From contig NZ_JALLIN010000002.1 in assembly GCF_023630175.1 (NCBI RefSeq), forward strand, positions 62,001-126,000: a DNA stretch of 64,000 nucleotides, read 5' to 3'. Made by a program: the position numbers and the translations under genes. Position 1 is the first letter of the stretch. Every line of letters begins with the position of its first letter. The notes under the pieces were generated by a model. That model was not told the origin of the DNA, did not search any database, and saw nothing but the letters and a program-made list of their open reading frames with translations. Shown in pieces: positions 47,333-54,649 of the stretch. This stretch comes from Streptomyces cellostaticus. Lineage in GTDB: Bacteria > Actinomycetota > Actinomycetes > Streptomycetales > Streptomycetaceae.

Positions 47333-48869
47333 GTGAAGAAGCGTATCGGGTCGTACCCGCGTGCCCGCATCGAGGGCGGCGGCCGGGCAGTGGTCTCGCA
47401 GGCCGGGAGCGTGCTGCTGGTCGAGACCGTCCGCAAGGCCGGCTTGGACACCGCGATATCAGCGGCGCTGACGCCGTGGCGGAAGGCTCGGACGGTGCAC
47501 GATCCGGGCAAGATCCTGCTGGACGTGGCCCTGGCGGTCGCGTTGGGCGGGGACTGCCTCGCGGATGTCGCCATGCTGCGGGCCGAGCCGGCGGTGTTCG
47601 GGCCGGTGGCCTCCGACCCGACGGTCTCCCGCCTCATCGATACCCTCGCCACCTCCGGAGAGAAGGCCCTGCGGGCCATCCGTGCCGCGCGGGCTGAAGT
47701 CCACCGGCATGTCTGGCGGTTGGCCCGCCGGGAAGCGCCTGATGCGGGCGGGACGGTGACCATGGACCTGGACGGGGTGCTGGTGATCGCGCACTCGGAC
47801 AAGGAGGACGCCGCACCCACGTGGAAGCGAACCTACGGCCACCACCCGCTGACGTGGTTCGTCGACCACGGACCGGGCGGCACGGGTGAACCGGTCACGG
47901 CCCTGCTCAGACCAGGCAACGCGGGCTCGAACACGGCCACCGATCACGTCACGGTCGCCCAACTGGCCCTGGCCCAGCTGCCGAAGAAGTACCGGCGCGG
48001 GCGCCGGACCCTGATCCGAACCGACTCCGCGGGCGGCACCCACGACTTCGTCGCCTGGCTCGCCCGGCGGGGACGGTGGCTGTCCTACTCGGTCGGCCTG
48101 GTCATCACCGAGCAGGTCCACCAGCATGTGCTTAAGGTTCCGGCATCGGCTTGGACGGCGGCCGTCGAGACGGACGGCGAGATCCGTGACGGCGCCTGGG
48201 TCGCCGAACTCACCGGCGATGTTCTGGACGGCTGGCCCAAGGGCATGCGGCTGATCGTCAGGAAGGAACGGCCGCACCCCGAGGCCCAGGCTCACAGATG
48301 CGGACGGCATGCGGCTGACCTGTTTCGCCACCAACACCTTGGGCCGGCCGATCGCCGAGCTCGAGCTCCGTCACCGGCTGCGGGCACGGGCCGAGGACCG
48401 CATCCGCGCCGCCCGGGCCACCGGCCTGCGCAACCTGCCCCTGCACCGCACGGCCCAGAACCGGATCTGGCTGGAGATCGTGCAGATCGCTCTCGACCTG
48501 CTGGCCTGGATGCCGATGCTCGCCCTGACCGGCAAGGCCAGGCTCTGGGAGCCCCGCCGCCTACGGCTCCGCCTGTTCACCGGGGCCGGACAGTTCGTGA
48601 CCACCGGCCGTCGGCGAATCCTCCGCCTGGCTCGGTACTGGCCCTGGACCGGTCACATCACCACAGCCCTCGACCGGCTCACCCAACTGCCCGACTCCGG
48701 CTGACCAGCGGATTCCCCGGCCCTTCGACAGCACCTCACCACCCGGAGCAGTGGAATCCGGCGCCATCCCGAGGCGGCACTCGGGTCTTCGGCCTGCACA
48801 GCCTCAGCCCACGACACGAAAACGGCCCGCCAACTCCGTCGGCGGACCGTCACGAAATTTCGAGGTTAG
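47269..48869 (+). mobile_element. IS1380-family insertion sequence (inactive), approximate borders
   Basis: The central gene is an IS1380-type transposase. The ends are proposed from a weak inverted similarity: CTGACCCGCAA (from 47270) against CTAACCTCGAAA (minus strand from 48869). No matching 4-bp target duplication was found (TGCT on the left, ACGA on the right), so borders are uncertain by some bases. It sits inside the DNA flanked by the duplicated pmt ends, and its right end coincides with the stop codon of the glycine-rich protein. Confidence 0.65.
47333..48704 (+). pseudogene. IS1380-family transposase, frameshifted
   Basis: The frame starts at GTG 47333. The N-terminal two-thirds (to about 48290) read as a normal IS1380 transposase: VHDPGKILLDVALAVALGGD, SDPTVSRLIDTLA, the DDE-region DLDGVLVIAHSDKEDAAPTW, FVDHGPGGTGEPV, LIRTDSAGGTHDF and MRLIVRKERPHPEAQ. 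There an extra G in CCCAGGCTCACAG shifts the frame. The rest continues in another frame (48309-48704) as MRLTCFATNTLGRPIAELE, GLRNLPLHRTAQNRIW and LRLRLFTGAGQFVTTGRR. Both parts are full family sequence, so this is one recent frameshift. Without correction the product would lack the C-terminal catalytic part. Programmed frameshifting is not typical for IS1380. Confidence 0.88.
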
Positions 48870-49825
48870 ACGATCTTAGTCCAGAAGTTTTCCAATCTAC
48901 AGAACCACAGATTGAAAAGCTGTCGACCTCCCTCCCCAAAGACCGTGACGAGAAAATCTCCCGGCACGGCGGGCACTTCGGGCTGATCAAGGTTGGTAAT
49001 GCGCACAGGGCGCAGCCGTAGTTGCGGCGTGCCGGTCGTCATGAAAATTCCGCCTCGCCCAGTATCTTCGACAGCAGAAAAACCAACCACGCCAACGTCG
49101 CGCTGCAGCGCAGCATCGCCCAGGTCTGACCCGCCAGCTACGCCCACAACGCCCGGGCCACCGCCGGGTTCGGTCTTCACTGGACCGGTTCCCTTTTGGG
49201 TCTTCCGCCCCCCACCATGACCAATGACGCCAGCGCCTGGGGACGGAGGGCCTACGATGGCAGTGTCGGTACTGCCGACGGGCCCAACGGGGACCGTGTG
49301 CGCGAACTCGTGACCGCCCTGCCCCAGTACACCGACCCCGGCTACAACGTCCCAAGTTGGAGCGTCGGCTTTCCCTCCAGCCACACCAACAAGGCCGCCG
49401 CCATTCATCTGCCGAAGGTTGATGTCATCGGGTCCCAGCGGTGTTACTTCGTGCTCACCTCCGCGGGCGAAGGCGCCGACGCCCGGACGGTAGTCAAGGT
49501 CCGCCCCCTTCTGCCTTCCGCTGCCCCCCTTCCCGCTAACACCTGTCCCTGCTATGCCACTGTTGCTTCCAGCACCTCCGATCCCCGCCACGCCATATCC
49601 ACCTTCATTTCCCCCGTTTCCAGTGACTCCATTTCCTTTGCGCAAACCCGTCCCGGTTATTGCGTCGAGGCTCCCCTCGGGGGTAGCTGATGCTGGCTCA
49701 ACGACCAAGATTTGAGTTCCGACGTACTCGTGCGCGTCGTCCTGCCTTTTACCTCGCAGGTAAGTGGTGCGACGCACAGAGTTCGATTCGCCAATTTCCA
49801 GGGAGTCACCTATGTCTGTACCCAT
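48866..49825 (-). CDS. Glycine-rich repeat (solenoid-like) protein of unknown function
   Basis: Encodes 319 residues from ATG 49825 after AAAGGG. The first 85 residues are polar. Residues about 85-240 contain irregular repeats of the form GVxGxGG (for example YGVAGIGGAG, GVGVLGQGG, GAGVIGHGG, GVVGVAGGS), as in proteins predicted to fold as beta-solenoids or fibre shafts. The C-terminal 60 residues (GGIFMTTGTPQLRLRPV, VPGDFLVTVFGEGGRQLFNLW, FWTKIV) look like a small beta cap seen at the ends of phage-tail-like actinobacterial proteins. Codon use is less GC-rich than in neighbours, implying transfer. The TAA stop lies in the IS right end, so the last residues might have been altered by the insertion. 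Confidence 0.65.
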   Translation of the reverse strand: MGTDIGDSLEIGESNSVRRTTYLRGKRQDDAHEYVGTQILVVEPASATPEGSLDAITGTGLRKGNGVTGNGGNEGGYGVAGIGGAGSNSGIAGTGVSGKGGSGRQKGADLDYRPGVGAFARGGEHEVTPLGPDDINLRQMNGGGLVGVAGGKADAPTWDVVAGVGVLGQGGHEFAHTVPVGPVGSTDTAIVGPPSPGAGVIGHGGGRKTQKGTGPVKTEPGGGPGVVGVAGGSDLGDAALQRDVGVVGFSAVEDTGRGGIFMTTGTPQLRLRPVRITNLDQPEVPAVPGDFLVTVFGEGGRQLFNLWFCRLENFWTKIV

Positions 49826-50424
49826 GTCGAGGCCCTTTCTGCGGTGTCGTGAGTCTGGCGCAACGAGCCTATGACGGGCAGATATCAGTGCGCGCGTTGG
49901 GTGGGCCGACTGGATGAAGGGCCGCTCTCAGTCTCAACGATTGGCGCCGCCTTAGGCCGCAGCGGGCAATGAAAGAACTTCGATTGCCAGTTCCCACGCG
50001 ACCCGCGGCCTTAAGCACGGATCCCCGGATCGGCCCGTCGGATGAACTGCTCGATCAAGCTTCTCGGTCTGTACCGTCCAGCGATCTCATTGACTCGATC
50101 GGCCGGGTTCGTGGGCCCGCCATCCGGCGTGGTGGTCGTGTCGAGAGGGCCGTCTACCCGCTGATGCGTCGCCAGCGTACGGGCGGCGGCGCCGGTGGTC
50201 GTGGGGCACGTCATCCCGGACCGTGCTCAGCGTACGAGTGGCGAGCGATACGGCGTCGGCGTAGCCTAAAAGGCAGGGGGAAATGGGGATTTGACACCGC
50301 CGCAGCTTTCCGAGCCGGAACATCTCGGCAGCGGTCCGCATTGCGAAGTGAAGAGCGCTGAAGCACTGAACGCTCCCTGAGATCGGCGCCCTCTTGCGCC
50401 GGGCTGTTTCGGCAAGGAGTTGTC
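49826..50424. other. Low-information segment of the inserted region
   Basis: About 600 bp with no supported gene. A plus frame (49969-50361) and short minus frames (for example 50011-50214) exist, but none has an RBS or a recognisable domain. The minus frame segment DRVNEIAGRYRPRSLIEQFI looks protein-like and may be the remnant of a decayed gene. GC content is visibly lower than in the core genes. The right end contains the RBS of the 50425 gene. Confidence 0.4.
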
Positions 50425-50778
50425 ATGAGTATCGCGTCTGAGGTCCGTGTGCTCCCTGACTCGCCGACTACTGCGGCAACGCCGGAGTCATCTTCTGGGG
50501 CTGAGCCGGGAATTGTAGCGGCCTCTGTGCAGCTTCGGTTTGGTACGGCTCGGCATGAGGGGCGCTCGTGGGTCGGATTCACCGATCCCTTCACCACGAC
50601 CTCGTCAGTCGTGGTCGCACATGCTGAGGAGCTTCTCAACAATGCACCCGTCAAGGGCCAGGCGCCAATCCGGGTGTCGAACATAATCCCGGGAAACGGC
50701 AGGATCGATTGTTTGATTGAGGTGGAGTGGGACTCGCCTCTGACCTACCGGGTGAGATTCGTGATTGGCAACGGCTGA
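50425..50778 (+). CDS. Hypothetical protein in the inserted region
   Basis: Encodes 117 residues from ATG 50425, six bases after AAGGAG. The N-terminal 35 residues are Thr/Ser/Pro-rich. The rest alternates beta-like segments (VAASVQLRFGTARHEGRSWVG, IRVSNIIPGNGRIDCLIEVEW and YRVRFVIGNG, in parts). No TM or signal peptide is visible. Codon usage is less biased than in the surrounding core. It is the last gene before the right-hand copy of the pmt 3' end. Family unknown. Confidence 0.55.
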   Translation: MSIASEVRVLPDSPTTAATPESSSGAEPGIVAASVQLRFGTARHEGRSWVGFTDPFTTTSSVVVAHAEELLNNAPVKGQAPIRVSNIIPGNGRIDCLIEVEWDSPLTYRVRFVIGNG

Positions 50779-50825
50779 ATGTCGGTGTCGCTTCCGGCCT
50801 CGCTGCTGGGCGTCAGCCTACCCAT

Positions 50826-50857
50826 GAGATGGCTGGACACCTGGGTCTAGCCGGGGA
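50826..50857. repeat. Right copy of pmt 3'-end direct repeat (possible attR)
   Basis: AGATGGCTGGACACC followed by TGGGTCTAG reads R-W-L-D-T-W-V-stop, the same C-terminus as Pmt but with different third bases, and CCGGGG replaces CTGGGA after the stop. There is no coding sequence for the rest of Pmt upstream, so this is a displaced 3' end. The following hairpin also parallels the pmt terminator. Confidence 0.7.
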
Positions 50858-50867
50858 AACGTGACAT

Positions 50868-50894
50868 GGGGGTGTGGCTGCCGGCCGCACCCCC
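50868..50894. terminator. Terminator-like hairpin after the displaced pmt 3' end
   Basis: GGGGGTG (50868-50874) pairs with CACCCCC (50888-50894), with further wobble and GC pairs inside. It lies 18 bp after the duplicated stop, the same placement as the real pmt terminator. Confidence 0.65.
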
Positions 50895-51009
50895 ACGGTC
50901 GTTGTCGGTCGTCCGTGGCCGTCACAGGTCACCCCTGGACGGCCCGAACATCCGGGCCGGGTGGACGCAGCACGTCGCACCATTCGGCTGGTCCTCTGCC
51001 CACTGCAAG

Positions 51010-51414
51010 TCACGCAGGGCGTGCTGGACGGCCCGGTACCGATGGAGAGTCGGCGGAGTGGTCGGCAGCAAGTGCACGGGCGGCGTGGTCGGCCTCGTCG
51101 CCGATGCCGTCCCCAGGGTGGATGTCGCTCGGCGCGGGGAGGCGGCGGCCGCGGGACTCGGCTACGCGTAGGGCGTCGGCCAGGCATTCCGACAGTCGGA
51201 TCGCGGTGTAGCGGACCTCGACGTTCGGGGACAGGGGGTCACCGAGCAGCTTCCGGGCAGCGACCAGCACCTCCAGGCCTTCGGACAGTTGCAGATCCTC
51301 CGTCTCGTCGGCCAGCCGTGAGAGGTAGCCGCCCTCGCTCGCGTTGGCGAGGAAACAGGGCTTGCCCTCCGGTGACGACCAGGGGAGCAGCCTGAGCGTG
51401 GTGCGGGGGTCCAT
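51010..51414 (-). CDS. Hypothetical protein, second gene of a GntR-divergent pair
   Basis: Encodes 134 residues from ATG 51414. The start overlaps the upstream stop by one base (TGATG), giving tight coupling. It begins MDPRTTLRLLPWSSPEGKPC and continues NASEGGYLSRLADETEDLQL and TAIRLSECLADALRVAESRG. This is a pattern I recall from many small Streptomyces proteins encoded next to minimal GntR regulators. It has no membrane segment. Function unknown. Confidence 0.75.
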   Translation of the reverse strand: MDPRTTLRLLPWSSPEGKPCFLANASEGGYLSRLADETEDLQLSEGLEVLVAARKLLGDPLSPNVEVRYTAIRLSECLADALRVAESRGRRLPAPSDIHPGDGIGDEADHAARALAADHSADSPSVPGRPARPA

Positions 51415-51740
51415 CAGGCCGCCGTCCTCTCCGCGCCGATCACGTGTCGGTCGAGATCGATACCGAAGTCGGCGGCGAGGACGAGGGTGCGGCGGCGATG
51501 CCGTTGACGTGCCCTTTCCTGCTCGTGGGCCGTGAGGTAGGGGCGGACGAGCCGGGACTCGGAGCCGTCCAGGGAGAGGTGGAGGCAGTACGGGGAGCGG
51601 TGGACGGGAAGGCGGACGGAGTCGGTACGGCGCCTGACCGGGGGACGGTGAGGGCGGGGGCCGCCGGCTCGGTGGGCTCCGGTGCCCGGGCCGAGGAGAA
51701 GGGCCAGCCAATGGGTGAGGCGGCGGATAAGGTCGTTCAT
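51414..51740 (-). CDS. Hypothetical basic protein, first gene of a GntR-divergent pair
   Basis: Encodes 108 residues from ATG 51740, nine bases after AGGAG; a longer start 16 codons upstream has no RBS. An N-terminal amphipathic helix (MNDLIRRLTHWLALLLGPG) is followed by an Arg/Pro/His-rich region and a C-terminal segment RPYLTAHEQERARQRHRRRTLVLAADFGIDL (shown in family terms, in parts). It overlaps the next gene by one base. The pair is divergent from a GntR gene and separated from it by palindromes. Family unknown. Confidence 0.7.
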   Translation of the reverse strand: MNDLIRRLTHWLALLLGPGTGAHRAGGPRPHRPPVRRRTDSVRLPVHRSPYCLHLSLDGSESRLVRPYLTAHEQERARQRHRRRTLVLAADFGIDLDRHVIGAERTAA

Positions 51741-51824
51741 GTCGGCGCTCCTGGTAAGCGTTGGCCGCGCCCCGGGAGGTCTAGCCACCTCGCCGGGGTC
51801 TTACCCTCCAGAACGTATACCAGC

Positions 51825-51840
51825 ATGTAGCCCTCTACAT
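51825..51840. promoter_or_regulatory. Palindromic operator in the GntR divergent region
   Basis: ATGTAG-CCCT-CTACAT is a perfect inverted repeat. A second, imperfect one (AACGTGTAGG ... CCTACGTT, 51864-51891) overlaps the GntR -10. Their placement between divergent transcripts fits autoregulation by the GntR protein. Confidence 0.6.
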
Positions 51841-51885
51841 ACAAGTACAGAGGGATCCATCCGAACGTGTAGGTGTTGCCATGCC

Positions 51886-51891
51886 TACGTT
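51886..51891 (+). promoter_or_regulatory. -10 hexamer of leaderless gntR-type promoter
   Basis: TACGTT is followed by GGACGT and the ATG at 51898, with no independent RBS. Confidence 0.45.
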
Positions 51892-51897
51892 GGACGT

Positions 51898-52170
51898 ATG
51901 AGCGATACAGAGGAGCCGAAGCCGGCTCTCGACCCGATGAGCGCGAGGCCGCTTTACATTCAGCTCGCCGACGTCATCGCGAGGCAGATCGCGTCCGGGA
52001 AGCTGGCGCCGGACCGGCCGATCCCCTCGGAGAACCACCTCGCGGAGGAGTACGGGGTCGCCCGGCTCACCGCGCGGCGCACCGCACAGGAGCTCCGTGA
52101 GCGAGGCCTCATCGTCACCGTGCGCGGCAAGGGCTCCTTCGTCGTTGAGCAGCCGCCGACCGCCCGCTGA
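51898..52170 (+). CDS. Minimal GntR-family regulator (DNA-binding domain only)
   Basis: Encodes 90 residues. It consists almost only of the GntR winged helix: LYIQLADVIARQIASGKLAP, DRPIPSENHLAEEYGVARLT, RRTAQELRERGLIVTVRGKG and SFVVEQPP. The effector domain of HutC/YtrA types is missing. Such minimal GntR proteins are frequent in Streptomyces accessory DNA, often divergent from the same pair of small genes found here. The start ATG lies 6 nt after TACGTT, suggesting a leaderless transcript. Confidence 0.88.
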   Translation: MSDTEEPKPALDPMSARPLYIQLADVIARQIASGKLAPDRPIPSENHLAEEYGVARLTARRTAQELRERGLIVTVRGKGSFVVEQPPTAR

Positions 52171-52218
52171 CGGCCCCGCCACCCCGATATCCCGTTTCGG
52201 CCCCCGCCCCCGCCCCCC

Positions 52219-52224
52219 TACCGT
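52219..52224 (+). promoter_or_regulatory. -10 hexamer of leaderless CPT-like gene promoter
   Basis: TACCGT is followed by GACCCC and the GTG at 52231. Confidence 0.45.
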
Positions 52225-52230
52225 GACCCC

Positions 52231-52764
52231 GTGACGACTCAAGTGATCGTGCTCAACGGTGGCTCCAGTTCGGGGAAGTCCGGGATCGTCCGGTGTCTGC
52301 AGGCGGTGTTGCCGGAGGCGTGGCTGGCGTTCGGTACGGACACGTTCGTCGACGCGTTGCCGGCGTCCATGCGGACCGGGGACGGGGGGATCGGGTTCGG
52401 GCCGGACGGCGAGGTGGTCGTCGGGACGGAGTTCCGGGTGCTCGAGGCGGCGTGGATCGAGGGGGTCGCCGCGATGGTCCGGGCGGGTGCGCGGGTCGTC
52501 GTGGACGAGGTGTTCATCGGCGGGGCGGGCTCGCAAGGTAGGTGGCGGCAGGCGCTGGACGGCTTCGGGGTGCTGTGGGTGGGGGTGCGGTGCGACGCCG
52601 CCGTCGCGGCGGGGCGCGAGGTCGCGCGGGGCGACCGGGTCGTCGGGATGGCCGCTTCCCAGGCGGAGCTCGTGCACCGGGGGGTGACCTACGACCTCGA
52701 AGTGGACACCGCGCACGCCGAGTCGATGGAGTGCGCGCGAACCATTGCGGCACATGTCGGGTGA
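52231..52764 (+). CDS. Chloramphenicol 3-O-phosphotransferase-like kinase
   Basis: Encodes 177 residues from GTG 52231. A P-loop is present at the N-terminus ([18 protein letters not shown]). The family's catalytic Asp lies in [11 protein letters not shown] (about residue 37), and [12 protein letters not shown] and [26 protein letters not shown] match the lid/Arg region of CPT. The S. venezuelae prototype phosphorylates chloramphenicol, but many homologues have unknown substrates, and residues contacting the drug cannot be judged by eye. It sits at the accessory edge of the inserted region, so lateral acquisition is plausible. Confidence 0.85.
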   Translation: MTTQVIVLNGGSSSGKSGIVRCLQAVLPEAWLAFGTDTFVDALPASMRTGDGGIGFGPDGEVVVGTEFRVLEAAWIEGVAAMVRAGARVVVDEVFIGGAGSQGRWRQALDGFGVLWVGVRCDAAVAAGREVARGDRVVGMAASQAELVHRGVTYDLEVDTAHAESMECARTIAAHVG

Positions 52765-52924
52765 TCGCCCGGACGGCGACGTCTCCGTTCGGACAACAAT
52801 CGGCAACGGCGGCCACAACAGCCCCGCAACCGCTTACAGTTCCGCTGCGACCTGCTTTTGAACGCGTTCAGGAAACTCCGGACGCGGCAGGTCCCCACGG
52901 GGAAACGGGGAGAGGGAGCGCCTG

Positions 52925-54556
52925 ATGCGCAGCGGAGTGAAGGCCGGGGTCATAGGCGGTGTGTTCGCGGTGATGCTGGGCGGTGCCGGTTACGGCACCT
53001 ACAACATCGTGTCCGCGCTGAACGGCGACGGGGGGACGGGGGGTGCCGCCGCCGTCCGGACCGGACCGCCCGGCCGGGACGAGGTGAAGGACGCCACGGG
53101 GAGGTTCTTCGCCGCGTGGGAGAAGGGGGACGCCGCCACGGCCGCGTCCTACACCAACTTCCCCGAGGCGGCACGGAAGTTGCTGACCGCGTACCGGAGC
53201 GACGCGCACCTCACCAAGGTGCACATCGAGCCCGGCGCGGCCACCGGCGCGACCGTGCCGTTCACGGTCAGGACAACGGTGTCATACCGGGGCAGGTCCC
53301 AACCGCTCAGCTACCGGAGCACATTGACCGTCGTGCGCGGCGAGACCTCGCACCGTGCCCTGGTCGACTGGCGGCCCTCCGTCGTGCACCCCCGGCTCCG
53401 CAACGGCGACACCCTCACGACCGGTGAGTCCGCGGCACCCGAGATCGAGGCCGTGGACCGCGACGGGCGGGTGCTGACGAAGGACGAGTACCCCTCGCTC
53501 GGCCCGGTCCTGGACGAGCTGCGCCAGCGGTACGGCGACACGACGGACGGCCGGCCCGGTGTCGAGCTGGTGATACGCCACCAGGACCCCGGCGAGCCGG
53601 GCCCGGCCGACACCAGCCTGCTGACCCTCGCCAAGGGCAGGCCGGGCAGGCTCCGCACCACACTCAGCGCGAGCGCGCAGGCGGCGGCGGAGGCGGCAGT
53701 GCGCAAGTACGCGGACGCGTCCGTCGTGGCCGTGCGGCCCAGCACCGGCGAGATCCTGGCCGTCGCCAACCACCGCGAGGACGGCTTCGACGCGGCCCTG
53801 CTGGGCGAGCGCCCTCCCGGCTCCACGATGAAGATCGTCAGTGCGGCGACCCTCATCGACACCGACCTGACCAGTGCGAACGGCAAGGCGCCCTGTCCAC
53901 CGACCGCCGTCTGGCAGAGCCAGACGTTCCACAACCTCAAGACGCTCGCCCCGAACGAAAACGCCACCCTCTCGGAGAGTTTCGCCCGCTCCTGCAACAC
54001 GGCGTTCGTGAAGTTCGCCGACGACCTCGGGGCGGACGCCCTCACCGAGGAGGCGCGGGACCGGTTCGGGCTCGGGCGCGACGACTGGAAGGTCGGCGTG
54101 CCGTCCTTCGACGGCCGGGTCCCCGCCTCCGGCGGACCGGACACGGCGGCCAACCTGATCGGCCAGGGCCAGGTGCAGATGAGCCCGCTGAACATGGCAT
54201 CCGTCACGGCGACCGCGATGACCGGCGCCTTCCGGCAGCCGGTGATCGTGCCGCTGACCCTGGACCACCGCGAGCCGGCCCGCGCCCGCGGGCTGTCGCG
54301 GAGCACGGTCCAGCAACTGCGCGCGATGATGAACCGCACCGCGACCAGCGGCACCGCGGCCACCGTCATGTCCGGGCTCGGCGGGAGCATCGGGGCGAAG
54401 ACCGGTTCGGCCGAGTCCGACGGGCAGGCGAAGTCGGACAGTTGGTTCGCCGGGTACCGCAATGACATGGCCGCGGCCGCGATGGTCCAGGACGGCGGGC
54501 ACGGCGTGGACGCGGCCGGGCCGATTGTCGCAAGCGTGCTACGGACCGCGGGCTGA
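52925..54556 (+). CDS. Class B penicillin-binding protein with MecA_N domain
   Basis: Encodes 543 residues from ATG 52925 after GGGAG. After an N-terminal membrane anchor (AGVIGGVFAVMLGGAGYGTY) there is an NTF2-like MecA_N domain (DATGRFFAAWEKGDAATAASYT), a linker, and the transpeptidase domain. The active-site motifs are S300-TMK, S356-CN and K492-TG, all intact. SFARSCNTAFVKFADDLG and MSPLNMASVTATAM are typical. It would cross-link peptidoglycan, probably in sporulation or stress since a vegetative PBP set is encoded elsewhere in Streptomyces; that is inference. A paralogue follows 93 bp downstream, then ssgE. Confidence 0.93.
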   Translation: MRSGVKAGVIGGVFAVMLGGAGYGTYNIVSALNGDGGTGGAAAVRTGPPGRDEVKDATGRFFAAWEKGDAATAASYTNFPEAARKLLTAYRSDAHLTKVHIEPGAATGATVPFTVRTTVSYRGRSQPLSYRSTLTVVRGETSHRALVDWRPSVVHPRLRNGDTLTTGESAAPEIEAVDRDGRVLTKDEYPSLGPVLDELRQRYGDTTDGRPGVELVIRHQDPGEPGPADTSLLTLAKGRPGRLRTTLSASAQAAAEAAVRKYADASVVAVRPSTGEILAVANHREDGFDAALLGERPPGSTMKIVSAATLIDTDLTSANGKAPCPPTAVWQSQTFHNLKTLAPNENATLSESFARSCNTAFVKFADDLGADALTEEARDRFGLGRDDWKVGVPSFDGRVPASGGPDTAANLIGQGQVQMSPLNMASVTATAMTGAFRQPVIVPLTLDHREPARARGLSRSTVQQLRAMMNRTATSGTAATVMSGLGGSIGAKTGSAESDGQAKSDSWFAGYRNDMAAAAMVQDGGHGVDAAGPIVASVLRTAG

Positions 54557-54649
54557 CGTCGCGCACGCGGCCGGGGACTTTAGGCTGGTCGGCGTCGTTG
54601 GGGTGTGCGGGCCGTGAAACGCCGGTGAAGGCGCGGAGGAACTGGGGCT

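Noticed and set aside
47265..48873. 4-bp target-site duplication of the IS1380 element
   Set aside because: The bases flanking the proposed ends (TGCT and ACGA) do not match, so no duplication can be claimed.
46985..50825. Complete integrative conjugative element
   Set aside because: No integrase, excisionase, replication or transfer gene is present between the duplicated pmt ends; at most a remnant.
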